Assembly: GCA_934700895.1 (NCBI GenBank)
Contig: CAKUXV010000001.1
Location: 1-64,000 of the forward strand
Source of the DNA: an uncultured Bacilli bacterium
GTDB taxonomy: Bacteria > Bacillota_I > Bacilli_A > RFN20 > CAG-826
Reading direction: 5' to 3'
DNA: 64,000 nt
In this document: in pieces, positions 26,201-33,841 of the stretch
How positions within the stretch are numbered: position 1 is the stretch's first letter
Layout: every line of letters begins with the position of its first letter
Translations under genes and position numbers: made by a program
The notes under the pieces: generated by a model
What the model saw: the letters and a program-made list of their open reading frames with translations, nothing else
Told to the model about the DNA's origin: nothing
Databases searched by the model: none

Positions 26201-29135
26201 GATAATGGAAACGTTTTAGGTCTTCGTTGAACTGCCGCATCTTCGCGGGGGCTTCTCCCTCGAAGAATTCGGCTTCGCCTAAAGAACGGAAGGTGATGTG
26301 CTTTTCTAATCCTTTATCAAGGGTTTCTAGGAGGGTGGGCAGGATCGCTAAATCCCTGGATAAACGGAAGGGGACTTTGTTTTGCAAGGCGTCTAAATCT
26401 TTCTTTAAAGTCGAAGCGCGCCTTGCTAAATCGGTATACGCCTTCCGTATTTCGCCTGAATAGCCTAGGAAATTGCCTTCATACGCAAAAGCCCGTAAAG
26501 AAGAGCCGATTGCTTCGGGGCTGCCTTTCAAAATGGCAGTCAAATTGCCCAAAGACGACTGGATGTCCGCATCCGCTTGAAGGGAATAAACTTCCATGGA
26601 GGTGGAATCAAAGGATAATGTCCCCTTTTCTTCTTCCGTCAAGGAGTCTCCAAGCAATGCTTGGTATAAAGACCTCGCGACAGGAGTCCCAGTTTTAGGA
26701 TTCACGTAGACACGGTGGAGATGGGACAAACTATCTTGAATCGTGGCTTTTTTGGCGGCGATTTCTTCACAGGTCTTATGGAAATCTTCCAAAGCGACGG
26801 TTGGGCCTTTGTTAATCGTGTCGTTTAAGCGCGTAAGCATGGCCCGCTTATTGGCTTTGCCCGAATAAAGTTCTAACACGAATCGGTCGAGGCCTAGCTT
26901 TTCTAAACGCTTCCGGACCACGTCGAGCGCGGCTTGCTTCTCCGCGACGAAAAGAACGGTTTTATGGTTGAAGAAGGCGTTGACGATCATGTTGACGATC
27001 GTTTGGGATTTTCCGGTTCCCGGAGGCCCGTCCAAAATAAAGGAATTGCCCGCGCCGCATTCCAAAATGGCCCGTAATTGGGTGGAGTCATAAGGGCAAG
27101 GTGCGGCGAATTGCTCCATCTTCTCAAATTTCTCGATGGGAGTGTTATAGGGTTCGGGGATGGCTGGAACGTTATGAATCAAAGAACGGTTTTCCACGAA
27201 CGAACGGATCGTGTCGTTTTCTAGCAAGGCTTCTTTTCGGTCCGTGATATCTTTCCACATGACATAATGGCCAAAGGAGAAGTTCGCGACGTAAAGGTCG
27301 CGGACGTCGATCGTCAAATCCGCCTTGGCCATCCTGCTGATCGTCATTTTGAGGTCTAGCAATCCTCCTTCGGAATCAAACCCATAAAGGGAAGAATAAT
27401 CCGCGCCGGGAACTTTGAGTTTAATGAATTCGAAGAAGGTGGTGTTGAGATGGATGTCGTCGAAGTCATAGGTCATCGTGAAGGAATCGGCAAGGCGGTC
27501 CTTGGTGATGGAAACGGGAAGAAGAAGTAACGGGGCTTCGACTTGAACGTTCTCGCGGCAGGAGACGCTGCCGATAGCGAGGTATAACGTCGCTGAGCCC
27601 GTTTCTTCTTTGGCGTCGTTGGATTCCTTGATGTAACGTTGCAGCTGTTTGGCGGGGGCGAATCCTAATAAAATGGGGCTTTTTTCCTTTAAGAGACGTT
27701 CTGCCAAAGCTAGAGAGGACGGGTCGAAGAATTGGACGTTATCTCCTTGGTCCACGGCGACCGCATCTTTGGTTTTGATGGAGATTTTTCCGCTAGAAAT
27801 CTTTCGAAGCAAATCGTAGATATCCGCGCCTAAAGGATTAAGGAAAACAACGGATTTCCGGATTTTATGAGGAAAGTTCACCAAGCGGTTTTTCGTCGAG
27901 AGTTCGAGCAATTTCTTTTGCCAAGTCAAGAAACGATCAGGGTCTTCGTCCCCTTCAATGGCTCGGAAGGATTTCGGGGTGAGGTCTACCTCGCCCCCTT
28001 CGTGGAGTTCGATGGGCTTGATGGATAAATCCACTTCCCCGTTTTCTTCGGGGACGGGGATGGGCTTTAAGAAATTGCACTGCGCTTGATGGACGTCAAT
28101 CGCATAGAAAAGCCCGCCGTAATTATCGAGGTGGGATTGCCCCATTTGGACGGCTTCTGCAAAAGAAGAACTGTTATTAAAAGAAAGGGTCGTGCATTCG
28201 AATAGAATAATGTCTTTTTCTAGGATGGCCCGGGAATAGACCTTCGCGGGGCTTGTTTCGACCGCGTGGGAAAAATAGCCGTTCTCATCTAAGAATGCGC
28301 CGGCAAACGCGTGCCCTTGGATGATGAGGAGGATGGGGTGAAGTCCCACGTGAAGAATCATGGAGCACATCAAAAGGGCAAGGTCCAAGCAGGTGCCGTG
28401 CTTTAACTGGAGGACTTTGTTGGGGAGGCGGACGTTTTGATAAAGCCCATTGGAATTCTCGGGGTCCGCATAGGTGATCCCCCAGTCGTGGAGGGCGGAA
28501 TAAAGGGCTTTGATTTCGGCGGCGACGTTATCGCGTCCTGCTTTATCGCTATCCTTATTATATTGGTAGCCGGCAAAGGAGGCGTTATGCTCCTCCTCTT
28601 CGCCGTTTTGAACGGTGAGGTATTTTAAGGCGTTCGCCTGAACCTGATAGGCATCGGGGAAAGAAGTGATGCAGTACTTAGCTAGTAATAACGGGGCAAG
28701 GGCCCAATTGTTCGTGCATTGCTTCACCGGTAGGATTTGAATCGTTTTGGTGACGGAAGCTAGTAGGGTTCCCGTTTTGGGATCTTCCAAAGCCATGTCG
28801 ATATTCATGACGTCGATGCCATTTAATTCATAAAGGGTTTTACCATCAGCCGTAATGACAGGATCCTCGTGAACCGGATATTTGACATGGGCTTTGACGT
28901 CCTTTAATTCCATCGGGGCGATGGAAAAATAGGAACAGTTCGTGGAGAAACGAAGAATAAGCTTCTCGTAGGACACGTTGGTTCCGTTAGCGATGGTAAT
29001 CGTCTTGAAAAGAGAGAAGAGACTCCGCTTATTGGAAGCGGTGGTCGCTTTGAAGGTGGCGTCGGTATGGTACTCCAAAAAGGAGAAGGATTTTTGGGTT
29101 CGGACGTAGAGGGTGATTTCGTTGGTGTCTAACAT
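23286..29135 (-). CDS. giant DUF4011 helicase-nuclease (DUF3320-type C-terminus)
   Basis: A 1,949-residue protein. In order: an N-terminal beta-rich region with a transglutaminase-like Cys-His core near 245-275 (K-H-G-T-C-L-D-L-A, then Q-G-H-A-F-A-G); a DUF4011 segment starting near 395 (W-Q-K-K-L-L-E-L-S-T-K-N-R-L); a superfamily 1 helicase with Walker A G-P-P-G-T-G-K-S near 700, Walker B F-D-E-A-S-Q near 1340 and a late V-Q-G-D-E-R-D-I-V-F motif; a Vsr/MTES_1575-like nuclease near 1650-1740 (R-F-T-V-D-V-A-L); and a DUF3320-like end. Related proteins act on DNA, and some are reported as antiphage genes. One uninterrupted frame, so likely functional. A TATAAT lies only nine bases before the ATG. 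Confidence 0.85.
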   Translation of the reverse strand: MLDTNEITLYVRTQKSFSFLEYHTDATFKATTASNKRSLFSLFKTITIANGTNVSYEKLILRFSTNCSYFSIAPMELKDVKAHVKYPVHEDPVITADGKTLYELNGIDVMNIDMALEDPKTGTLLASVTKTIQILPVKQCTNNWALAPLLLAKYCITSFPDAYQVQANALKYLTVQNGEEEEHNASFAGYQYNKDSDKAGRDNVAAEIKALYSALHDWGITYADPENSNGLYQNVRLPNKVLQLKHGTCLDLALLMCSMILHVGLHPILLIIQGHAFAGAFLDENGYFSHAVETSPAKVYSRAILEKDIILFECTTLSFNNSSSFAEAVQMGQSHLDNYGGLFYAIDVHQAQCNFLKPIPVPEENGEVDLSIKPIELHEGGEVDLTPKSFRAIEGDEDPDRFLTWQKKLLELSTKNRLVNFPHKIRKSVVFLNPLGADIYDLLRKISSGKISIKTKDAVAVDQGDNVQFFDPSSLALAERLLKEKSPILLGFAPAKQLQRYIKESNDAKEETGSATLYLAIGSVSCRENVQVEAPLLLLPVSITKDRLADSFTMTYDFDDIHLNTTFFEFIKLKVPGADYSSLYGFDSEGGLLDLKMTISRMAKADLTIDVRDLYVANFSFGHYVMWKDITDRKEALLENDTIRSFVENRSLIHNVPAIPEPYNTPIEKFEKMEQFAAPCPYDSTQLRAILECGAGNSFILDGPPGTGKSQTIVNMIVNAFFNHKTVLFVAEKQAALDVVRKRLEKLGLDRFVLELYSGKANKRAMLTRLNDTINKGPTVALEDFHKTCEEIAAKKATIQDSLSHLHRVYVNPKTGTPVARSLYQALLGDSLTEEEKGTLSFDSTSMEVYSLQADADIQSSLGNLTAILKGSPEAIGSSLRAFAYEGNFLGYSGEIRKAYTDLARRASTLKKDLDALQNKVPFRLSRDLAILPTLLETLDKGLEKHITFRSLGEAEFFEGEAPAKMRQFNEDLKRFHYLSETLEGKYRVGLILKTSLGPVQEALSKKGFLQKGHGYRKALRLLKECLYPSFKPTREQLEGDVDRFNTLQSLQKSMNEALPLVHEFYGDEFETKWNNPELCSQSYEETYALFDAAKNDIGGTFAERISYLQMVAATRPLDLRELLKKIEEDDASFQQGYNEVTNLYAVDKSEWTSDGFLDGVLELANALSQNNNDRIIRTLLRARKEAKPLFDQKMNGVYYDILSGRLPLDRVEVAYENAIDRAFIDFYFKHDDFFSTFDRSLYEKTILEYQKQIDDYNRCSVEEVTSRLTKDFPDVNLSFHGSSALTTLRKLAGSSGRGKTIRWILSTYEKYIRMYYPCFLMSPSSAAQYLDLSSAKFDIVIFDEASQIPTCEAVGPIARGHALIVAGDPEQMPPTSYFQSNVEGNDENYSVETTDAESLLDDCISVGLPRIRLSYHYRSQHQSLIEFSNENFYDSGLFTFPSADALNPHVFFRYIELPRLKKTNAMSEQEKQAIIEELATALKKPENRLKSFGIIVFNTQQQDVLSDALETFFNKPGNETLRQIAYGEGEEFQGKDPLFIKNLENVQGDERDIVFISIGFAKTNDGKAAITGPLALEKGERRLNVAASRAKEEIHVLSTIRAMDIRSDRSKNSGPSFLKRFLEFSENSIPHNKALSTSQGEKDAATLLAKDLCDAGLTAEAHVGNSRFTVDVALREPDAKTYVLGILIDQKPLGALTCRDRYYVDEVMLSHLGWQLLRVYCFDYFSEKEKIIEDIRAAYEKAKTQKVQKETEKSWKPLLTDSSSVIDYPLTPYESYEYKPIEEYEINYDQLVKDTSNYDHKLAKLLTAILRKEQPILFDKLIKDLCVHVFGKARLGNKGKDYVSMMLNRIEAPQTISGNHVFYWAPGNEDHEVLLARVGGNKIQDISKEEIAFAMGQIVKTGKINERNLVIRSTAKSFGFYPPMSQEVFDYLGQIYDEAHTGLDQLLL

Positions 29136-29143
29136 ATTTTTTA

Positions 29144-29149
29144 ATTATA
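29144..29149 (-). promoter_or_regulatory. consensus -10 box very close to the helicase start
   Basis: TATAAT on the minus strand, 8 bases upstream of the ATG at 29135. A transcript from it would begin one to three bases before the start codon and carry no ribosome site. No good -35 box is seen. Confidence 0.4.
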
Positions 29150-29507
29150 AGGATGAAGTTTTTGAAAGGAATGTAGGAGATAAAATTCGTTAAATTTTGA
29201 TGATAGAGCGCAAGAAAATGCATGGGCATCGGACCCGTTTGTAAAGCCAGAAAAGGGCCAAAAATTCGTAAATAATGGTAATAAGTTTCAAAAATCATCA
29301 ATTTATTACCGCGAAACAGCAAAATATGTTCTCGCTTTGATGCAGCTAGTGGGATGTCCCGGATGTTTTCTAGCCATTTTGAGCGTGGAAAGATGATGGG
29401 CGCGAATTCTTCTTTGACAACCATTAGTTGCTAAAATTGCAACGATGGGTTGTTTGCAAACCCCGTGCCTTGATTCATAATTTTTAGCAACAACAAAGGA
29501 AATATTC
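29150..29507. other. divergent intergenic region of 358 bases
   Basis: Separates the helicase (minus) from the HTH-ADP-ribosylglycohydrolase (plus). No gene recognised. The right-hand 80 bases hold the palindromic sites described separately; the left part is plain AT-rich DNA. Confidence 0.5.
29427..29491. promoter_or_regulatory. palindromic operator region and promoter of the HTH-ARH gene
   Basis: GTTGCTAAAA at 29427-29436 and its exact reverse complement TTTTAGCAAC at 29482-29491 flank a perfect palindrome GTTTGCAAAC (29452-29461). A promoter fits inside: TTTGCA (29453-29458), 17 bases, CATAAT (29476-29481). So the central palindrome covers the -35 and the right arm follows the -10, as expected for autoregulation by the XRE domain of the gene that follows. 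Confidence 0.55.
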
Positions 29508-31097
29508 ATGATGGCTATCTCCGATAAAATCTATGCTTTAAGAAACAAAAATGGGATTACCCAAGAGGCGTTTGCAGAGAAACTCGATGTTACCCGCCAG
29601 TCCGTCCAGAAATGGGAATCCGGTGCCGGCTTGCCAACCATTGATAAGCTTATTGCTATTGCAACCATGTTTGGCGTGACGATGGATTATCTTTGCGATC
29701 GAAACGATGAAGCCGTCAGCGATGGCAGAACGGATAAAGAATACATCCCCGACTATGGCAAGATGCATGCCTGGGAATCCTACGCGAAAAGCCTGGAAAT
29801 CGAATACGAGCAACTGCAAGACGAAGGGAAAGACGTCGAGAATCTCAAAGACGTTTTCCTGGCCGTTTCCAAATTGCCTTCCACCAAGCGGAAGGAGGAA
29901 TTGGCTGACGTCCTTTTCAAAATGGTGGACTCGCTTCCGACTCGCAACGGCTATCAATACGTCGAGCCCAATGACTGGAACGCGATTAAAGCCCTTCGGG
30001 ATGGTTATGTTGCTAACGACGAACATGCCTGTCCAAGTGGCGATGCTCTTTTAGATAAGGTACATGGCGGATGGATGGGGCGCATCTGCGGCTGTTACCT
30101 TGGCAAGCCCGTTGAATGCATCAGGATGCCCGATATGGAGAAGGTATTAACTAGGACCAACAATTATCCGTTACACCGCTACATCAGTTTGGAAGAGATC
30201 GAAAAAATCGATTGCTCCGACATTACTTTCCCTATTAAACAGCGTGCTTACCCAAGCGACTTTAATCGCATGCCATCGGACGACGATACGAATTACATTC
30301 TCATCGCCTACGAAGTTTTAAAGCGTTATGGCAGGGATTTTAAGTCCGCGGATGTTGCGGAGGTATGGCTTTCCACCCAGACCAAATACGCCTATTGCAC
30401 GGCGGAACGCGTTGCCTATATCAATTTGATCAATGGCTATGTCCCTCCCGAAAGCGCGGAATACAAAAATGCTTACCGCGAATGGATTGGGGCGCAAATC
30501 CGTTCTGATTTCTATGGCTATATCAATCCGGGCCATCCCGAAACAGCCGCGGAGATGGCCTATCGCGACGCCCGTGTTTCCCACGTTAAAAACGGGGTGT
30601 ATGGCTCCATGTGGGTGGCAGCCATGATCGCAGAAGCGTTCGTGACGGATGATATCGAAACCATCATTCGGACGGGATTATCCCAAATCCCCTCCACGTC
30701 GAGATTGCATAAAGCAGTTTCTAGAATCATCCGGAAATACGAATCCGGCATGTCCGCGGAAGATTGCATCGCGGATATCCGCAGTCGCTGGGACGAATGG
30801 AAAGGCCATCATTGGTGCCACACCATCTCCAATGCCGAAATCGTCACGGCCTCGCTTTTATACGGGCACAAGGATTACGGCAAATCCGTCTGCATGGCGG
30901 TAGGAGCCTGCTTCGACACCGATTGCAATGGGGCGATGGTTGGCTCTGTTTTAGGCACGGCCATTGGATATCGCGCCCTCCCGAGTTACTGGAAAGACCG
31001 GGTGCACAATACCTTGGAAAGCACGTTAGCGGGCTATAGCAGCGTATCCATCGATGAGATGGCTGAAAAAACGATGGAATTTGTCCAAAAAGATTGA
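29508..31097 (+). CDS. XRE helix-turn-helix fused to ADP-ribosylglycohydrolase
   Basis: A 529-residue fusion. Residues about 5-62 are an XRE HTH (I-T-Q-E-A-F-A-E-K-L-D-V-T-R-Q-S-V-Q-K-W-E-S-G). A charged linker of about 115 residues follows. From about 185 the protein is an ADP-ribosylglycohydrolase (ARH/DraG, PF03747): G-G-W-M-G-R-I-C-G-C-Y-L-G-K-P-V-E, the metal motif S-D-D-D-T at 257-261, and F-D-T-D-C-N-G-A-M-V-G with Asp470 and Asp472. These are the ligands for the two Mg ions, so the enzyme is probably active in removing ADP-ribose from a protein, nucleic acid or metabolite. AAAGGAAA precedes the ATG. It is divergent from the giant helicase. Confidence 0.88.
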   Translation: MMAISDKIYALRNKNGITQEAFAEKLDVTRQSVQKWESGAGLPTIDKLIAIATMFGVTMDYLCDRNDEAVSDGRTDKEYIPDYGKMHAWESYAKSLEIEYEQLQDEGKDVENLKDVFLAVSKLPSTKRKEELADVLFKMVDSLPTRNGYQYVEPNDWNAIKALRDGYVANDEHACPSGDALLDKVHGGWMGRICGCYLGKPVECIRMPDMEKVLTRTNNYPLHRYISLEEIEKIDCSDITFPIKQRAYPSDFNRMPSDDDTNYILIAYEVLKRYGRDFKSADVAEVWLSTQTKYAYCTAERVAYINLINGYVPPESAEYKNAYREWIGAQIRSDFYGYINPGHPETAAEMAYRDARVSHVKNGVYGSMWVAAMIAEAFVTDDIETIIRTGLSQIPSTSRLHKAVSRIIRKYESGMSAEDCIADIRSRWDEWKGHHWCHTISNAEIVTASLLYGHKDYGKSVCMAVGACFDTDCNGAMVGSVLGTAIGYRALPSYWKDRVHNTLESTLAGYSSVSIDEMAEKTMEFVQKD

Positions 31098-31221
31098 AAA
31101 ATCAAGGAAGAGAAGCGAAAAAAGAATAGGGTTTTGAGCGGAAGGCGAAGGACGCATTCTCCCAATTACGGTTAATATTAAGTGCATTCTAAATATTTCC
31201 TTTTTTCGGAGGTTCCTCTTT

Positions 31222-32418
31222 ATGAAAAATAGAATTGCCCCCTTTGCTGCCTTGGCGTTATTAAGCCTTGTTTCTTGTGGAGGGGGAAATGTAGAACCCC
31301 CAACCTCTTCGGAGAAATCCACGACTTCGGAAAATAAGGACAATATCCAAATCCTTGATCCCATCGATGGAAAATCCATTGATCTGCTCTATGCTCCTGC
31401 AAGGGCATATCTTAATAGTGAGAACCCCGCTTCGACGTTAGCTTCCCTTTCTTCCAACCCGGGGGACAATGCAGATCCGTTGACGTTAAGATGGAAAGTC
31501 ACCACCTCAGCGGTGGAACGTTATACCCTTCAAATTGCGACGGATGAGGCGTTTACACATATCGAACGTTCCTATTCGGATTTACGGAAATCCGTGGGGA
31601 ACATGGCTGTTTATAACTTGATTCCCGGCACTTATTATTACCGAGTCAAAAGCCCGAGCATGGTTTCGCCCGTGGATTCCTTTGTATTAGAAGGACCGGT
31701 AAGAACGATTAATACGAACAATACCATTAAGAATATGCGCGACATCGGGGGATGGAAGATCGATGATACCCACCGCGTCCGTTACGGATACCTCTATCGC
31801 AGTGCCGCCTGGAGCAGCGCGGACACCACGACCGATTCCCGTTTCAAGGAAATCGGCATGAAGACCGAACTTGATATCCGTTATAGCTCGGGAAGCTCGG
31901 ATTATTCCAAATCGGAACACCCAATTTCTGGAGTTAGCTATGTGAATCTAGGCATGGGCCAATACGATTCCATTATTCCAAAGAGCAAAAAGTATTACGC
32001 AACATCGCATGCGAACTTCAAAAAAACGTTTGAATTGCTGGCTAAAAAGGAAAGCTATCCGTTGACCTTCCATTGCACGGCGGGGGCCGACCGCACGGGA
32101 ACGCTTGCCTATTTGGTGAATGGATTGCTCGGCGTGAGTTACGAAGACCTCTGCAAGGATTTCGAATTAACTTCGATTTATAACTCCAAACGTTGGAGAA
32201 GCAATATCGTGGATGGGGAATTCGATTCGAGCGGCGTCATGCAGGATGACGCGAATAACTATGTGGGGTTCGGAGCCCTGCACCAAGCGATGATGGAGAA
32301 CTACAAGACCAGCGATAACTCCTTAAGCGGTGCGATTGGTCATTATCTCAAAACAGTCTGTGGCATCAACCAAACGACGTTAGATTCCGTCAAAACCAAC
32401 TTAGTGGAATCGATTTAG
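31222..32418 (+). CDS. secreted lipoprotein tyrosine phosphatase
   Basis: A 398-residue lipoprotein: short leader, lipobox L-V-S-C at 16-19, Ser/Thr-rich linker, a fibronectin-III-like segment (about 70-150: L-T-L-R-W-K-V, Y-T-L-Q-I-A, G-T-Y-Y-Y-R-V-K), then a Y_phosphatase3-type domain (PF13350) with N-M-R-D-I-G-G and the P-loop H-C-T-A-G-A-D-R-T-G (Cys285 nucleophile, Arg291). It would remove phosphate from phosphotyrosine or another phosphate ester outside the cell. GGAGG lies before the ATG. It heads the plus-strand carbohydrate region, 20 bases before the Gfo/Idh gene, so the two are probably co-transcribed. The substrate is unknown. Confidence 0.87.
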   Translation: MKNRIAPFAALALLSLVSCGGGNVEPPTSSEKSTTSENKDNIQILDPIDGKSIDLLYAPARAYLNSENPASTLASLSSNPGDNADPLTLRWKVTTSAVERYTLQIATDEAFTHIERSYSDLRKSVGNMAVYNLIPGTYYYRVKSPSMVSPVDSFVLEGPVRTINTNNTIKNMRDIGGWKIDDTHRVRYGYLYRSAAWSSADTTTDSRFKEIGMKTELDIRYSSGSSDYSKSEHPISGVSYVNLGMGQYDSIIPKSKKYYATSHANFKKTFELLAKKESYPLTFHCTAGADRTGTLAYLVNGLLGVSYEDLCKDFELTSIYNSKRWRSNIVDGEFDSSGVMQDDANNYVGFGALHQAMMENYKTSDNSLSGAIGHYLKTVCGINQTTLDSVKTNLVESI

Positions 32419-32438
32419 AAAGAAAGAAGGCAAAAACA

Positions 32439-33680
32439 ATGGGAAAAAGGTTTAAAGTCTGCTGCATTGGCTTAGGACATCGCGGGATGTGCTATCTAGA
32501 GAGAATGTTCCTTCAAAAAGACCGTTATGAGCTTATCGCCGTCTGCGACATCAACCATGAACGGGTCCGCCAAGCCAAAGAGCAATTCCAATTGAAAGAG
32601 GAGAATTGTTTCTACGACGAGAACGAATTCTTTGCTAAAAATCGCGGCGATATCTTAATTGTCGCGACCCAAGATCGCGACCATGTGGGTCACTGCATCA
32701 AAGCGTTGAAACTCGGCTATGACATTCTTTGCGAAAAACCGATTTCGGGCGTGAAAGAAGAGGTCGAAGAACTGCTGGAAGCCCACCGGAAATACGGCCA
32801 TAAAATCTTTGTTTGCCACGTACTTCGGTTTGCTCCAGCTTTCCGCAGGGTCAAAGACCTTCTCGACGCGGGGAAAATCGGTCAATTGGTCATGATCGAT
32901 TCCATTGAAAACGTTGGCTACCTCCACCAAGCCCATTCCTTTGTTCGTGGCAATTGGCGGAGAAGCGAAGAGACCTCCCCGATGATTTTGGCCAAATGCT
33001 GCCACGACCTCGATTTGCTCGTTTGGTATTCGGGCAGCAAATGCGAATCCCTCAATTCCAGGGGAGACCTTCGTTATTTTAAGAAGGAAAATCAGCCGAA
33101 AGGAGCAAGCGATCGTTGCCAAAACTGCAAATATCGCGGCCAATGCCCTTATGATGCCTACACGGCTTATCTTGTCCACAATTTCTGGGGCAAAAAGATG
33201 ATTACCGATGTCCGACCGATTACCGATGAAGCCATTATCGATGCGTTGGACCATGGGCCTTACGGACGCTGCGTCTTCGCCTGCGATAACGACGTCGTAG
33301 ATAACGAAATGACGATCATGCGTTTCCAAAACGGCGTGACGGCCAACCTTCGCATGACGGCCTTTACTTATGGGGGAGGACGCATCATGAAATTCTATGG
33401 GACGTTAGGAGAAATCGACCTCGACGAAGAAGCGGGCCGCATCGACATCATGGAATTCGGAAAGAAAAAAGAGACGATTGAAATCTCGACTCTTGTAGAC
33501 GCGGTCAGCGGACACGGCGGAGGCGACGATGGTCTCATCAACGCCCTCTATGACTTCATCGTCTCGGATAAGCCGGGCGGAACGACGCTAGAAGCCTCCA
33601 TTGAAAGTCACTTGATGGCCTTTGCCGCGGAAGAGAGCCGTCTCCATAATGGGGCTACCGAAAAGATCGAACATAAATAG
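32439..33680 (+). CDS. Gfo/Idh/MocA-family oxidoreductase
   Basis: A 413-residue cytoplasmic NAD(P)-dependent oxidoreductase. Rossmann motif G-L-G-H-R-G at 12-17, the family hallmark C-E-K-P-I near residue 99, and the catalytic-region A-K-C-C-H-D-L-D. A small cysteine motif (C-x2-C-x5-C near 228-236), common in one branch of the family, is present. Such enzymes oxidise or reduce sugars, inositols or amino-sugars, or act as NAD-dependent glycosidase partners. Its place in the carbohydrate locus suggests a sugar or sugar-acid substrate. Confidence 0.87.
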   Translation: MGKRFKVCCIGLGHRGMCYLERMFLQKDRYELIAVCDINHERVRQAKEQFQLKEENCFYDENEFFAKNRGDILIVATQDRDHVGHCIKALKLGYDILCEKPISGVKEEVEELLEAHRKYGHKIFVCHVLRFAPAFRRVKDLLDAGKIGQLVMIDSIENVGYLHQAHSFVRGNWRRSEETSPMILAKCCHDLDLLVWYSGSKCESLNSRGDLRYFKKENQPKGASDRCQNCKYRGQCPYDAYTAYLVHNFWGKKMITDVRPITDEAIIDALDHGPYGRCVFACDNDVVDNEMTIMRFQNGVTANLRMTAFTYGGGRIMKFYGTLGEIDLDEEAGRIDIMEFGKKKETIEISTLVDAVSGHGGGDDGLINALYDFIVSDKPGGTTLEASIESHLMAFAAEESRLHNGATEKIEHK

Positions 33681-33694
33681 ATTTCTATGGTAAT

Positions 33695-33711
33695 GGGGGC
33701 GAATTGCCCCC
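33695..33711 (+). terminator. GC hairpin after the Gfo/Idh gene
   Basis: GGGGGC-GAATT-GCCCCC, a strong 6-bp stem that can be extended by flanking TGG/CCA pairs. There is no T run, so it may attenuate or protect rather than fully terminate. Confidence 0.5.
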
Positions 33712-33841
33712 AAACCAATCACCTTCAACTTGAAGGACAAAACGTTAAGGAGCCAATTCCTCGGTCATTGATGGCTTGTCTAACGTCTTGTACCTCCTCC
33801 TACCAAATCAATCTTCTTGTAACAAAATGAAAGGAGCTGCT

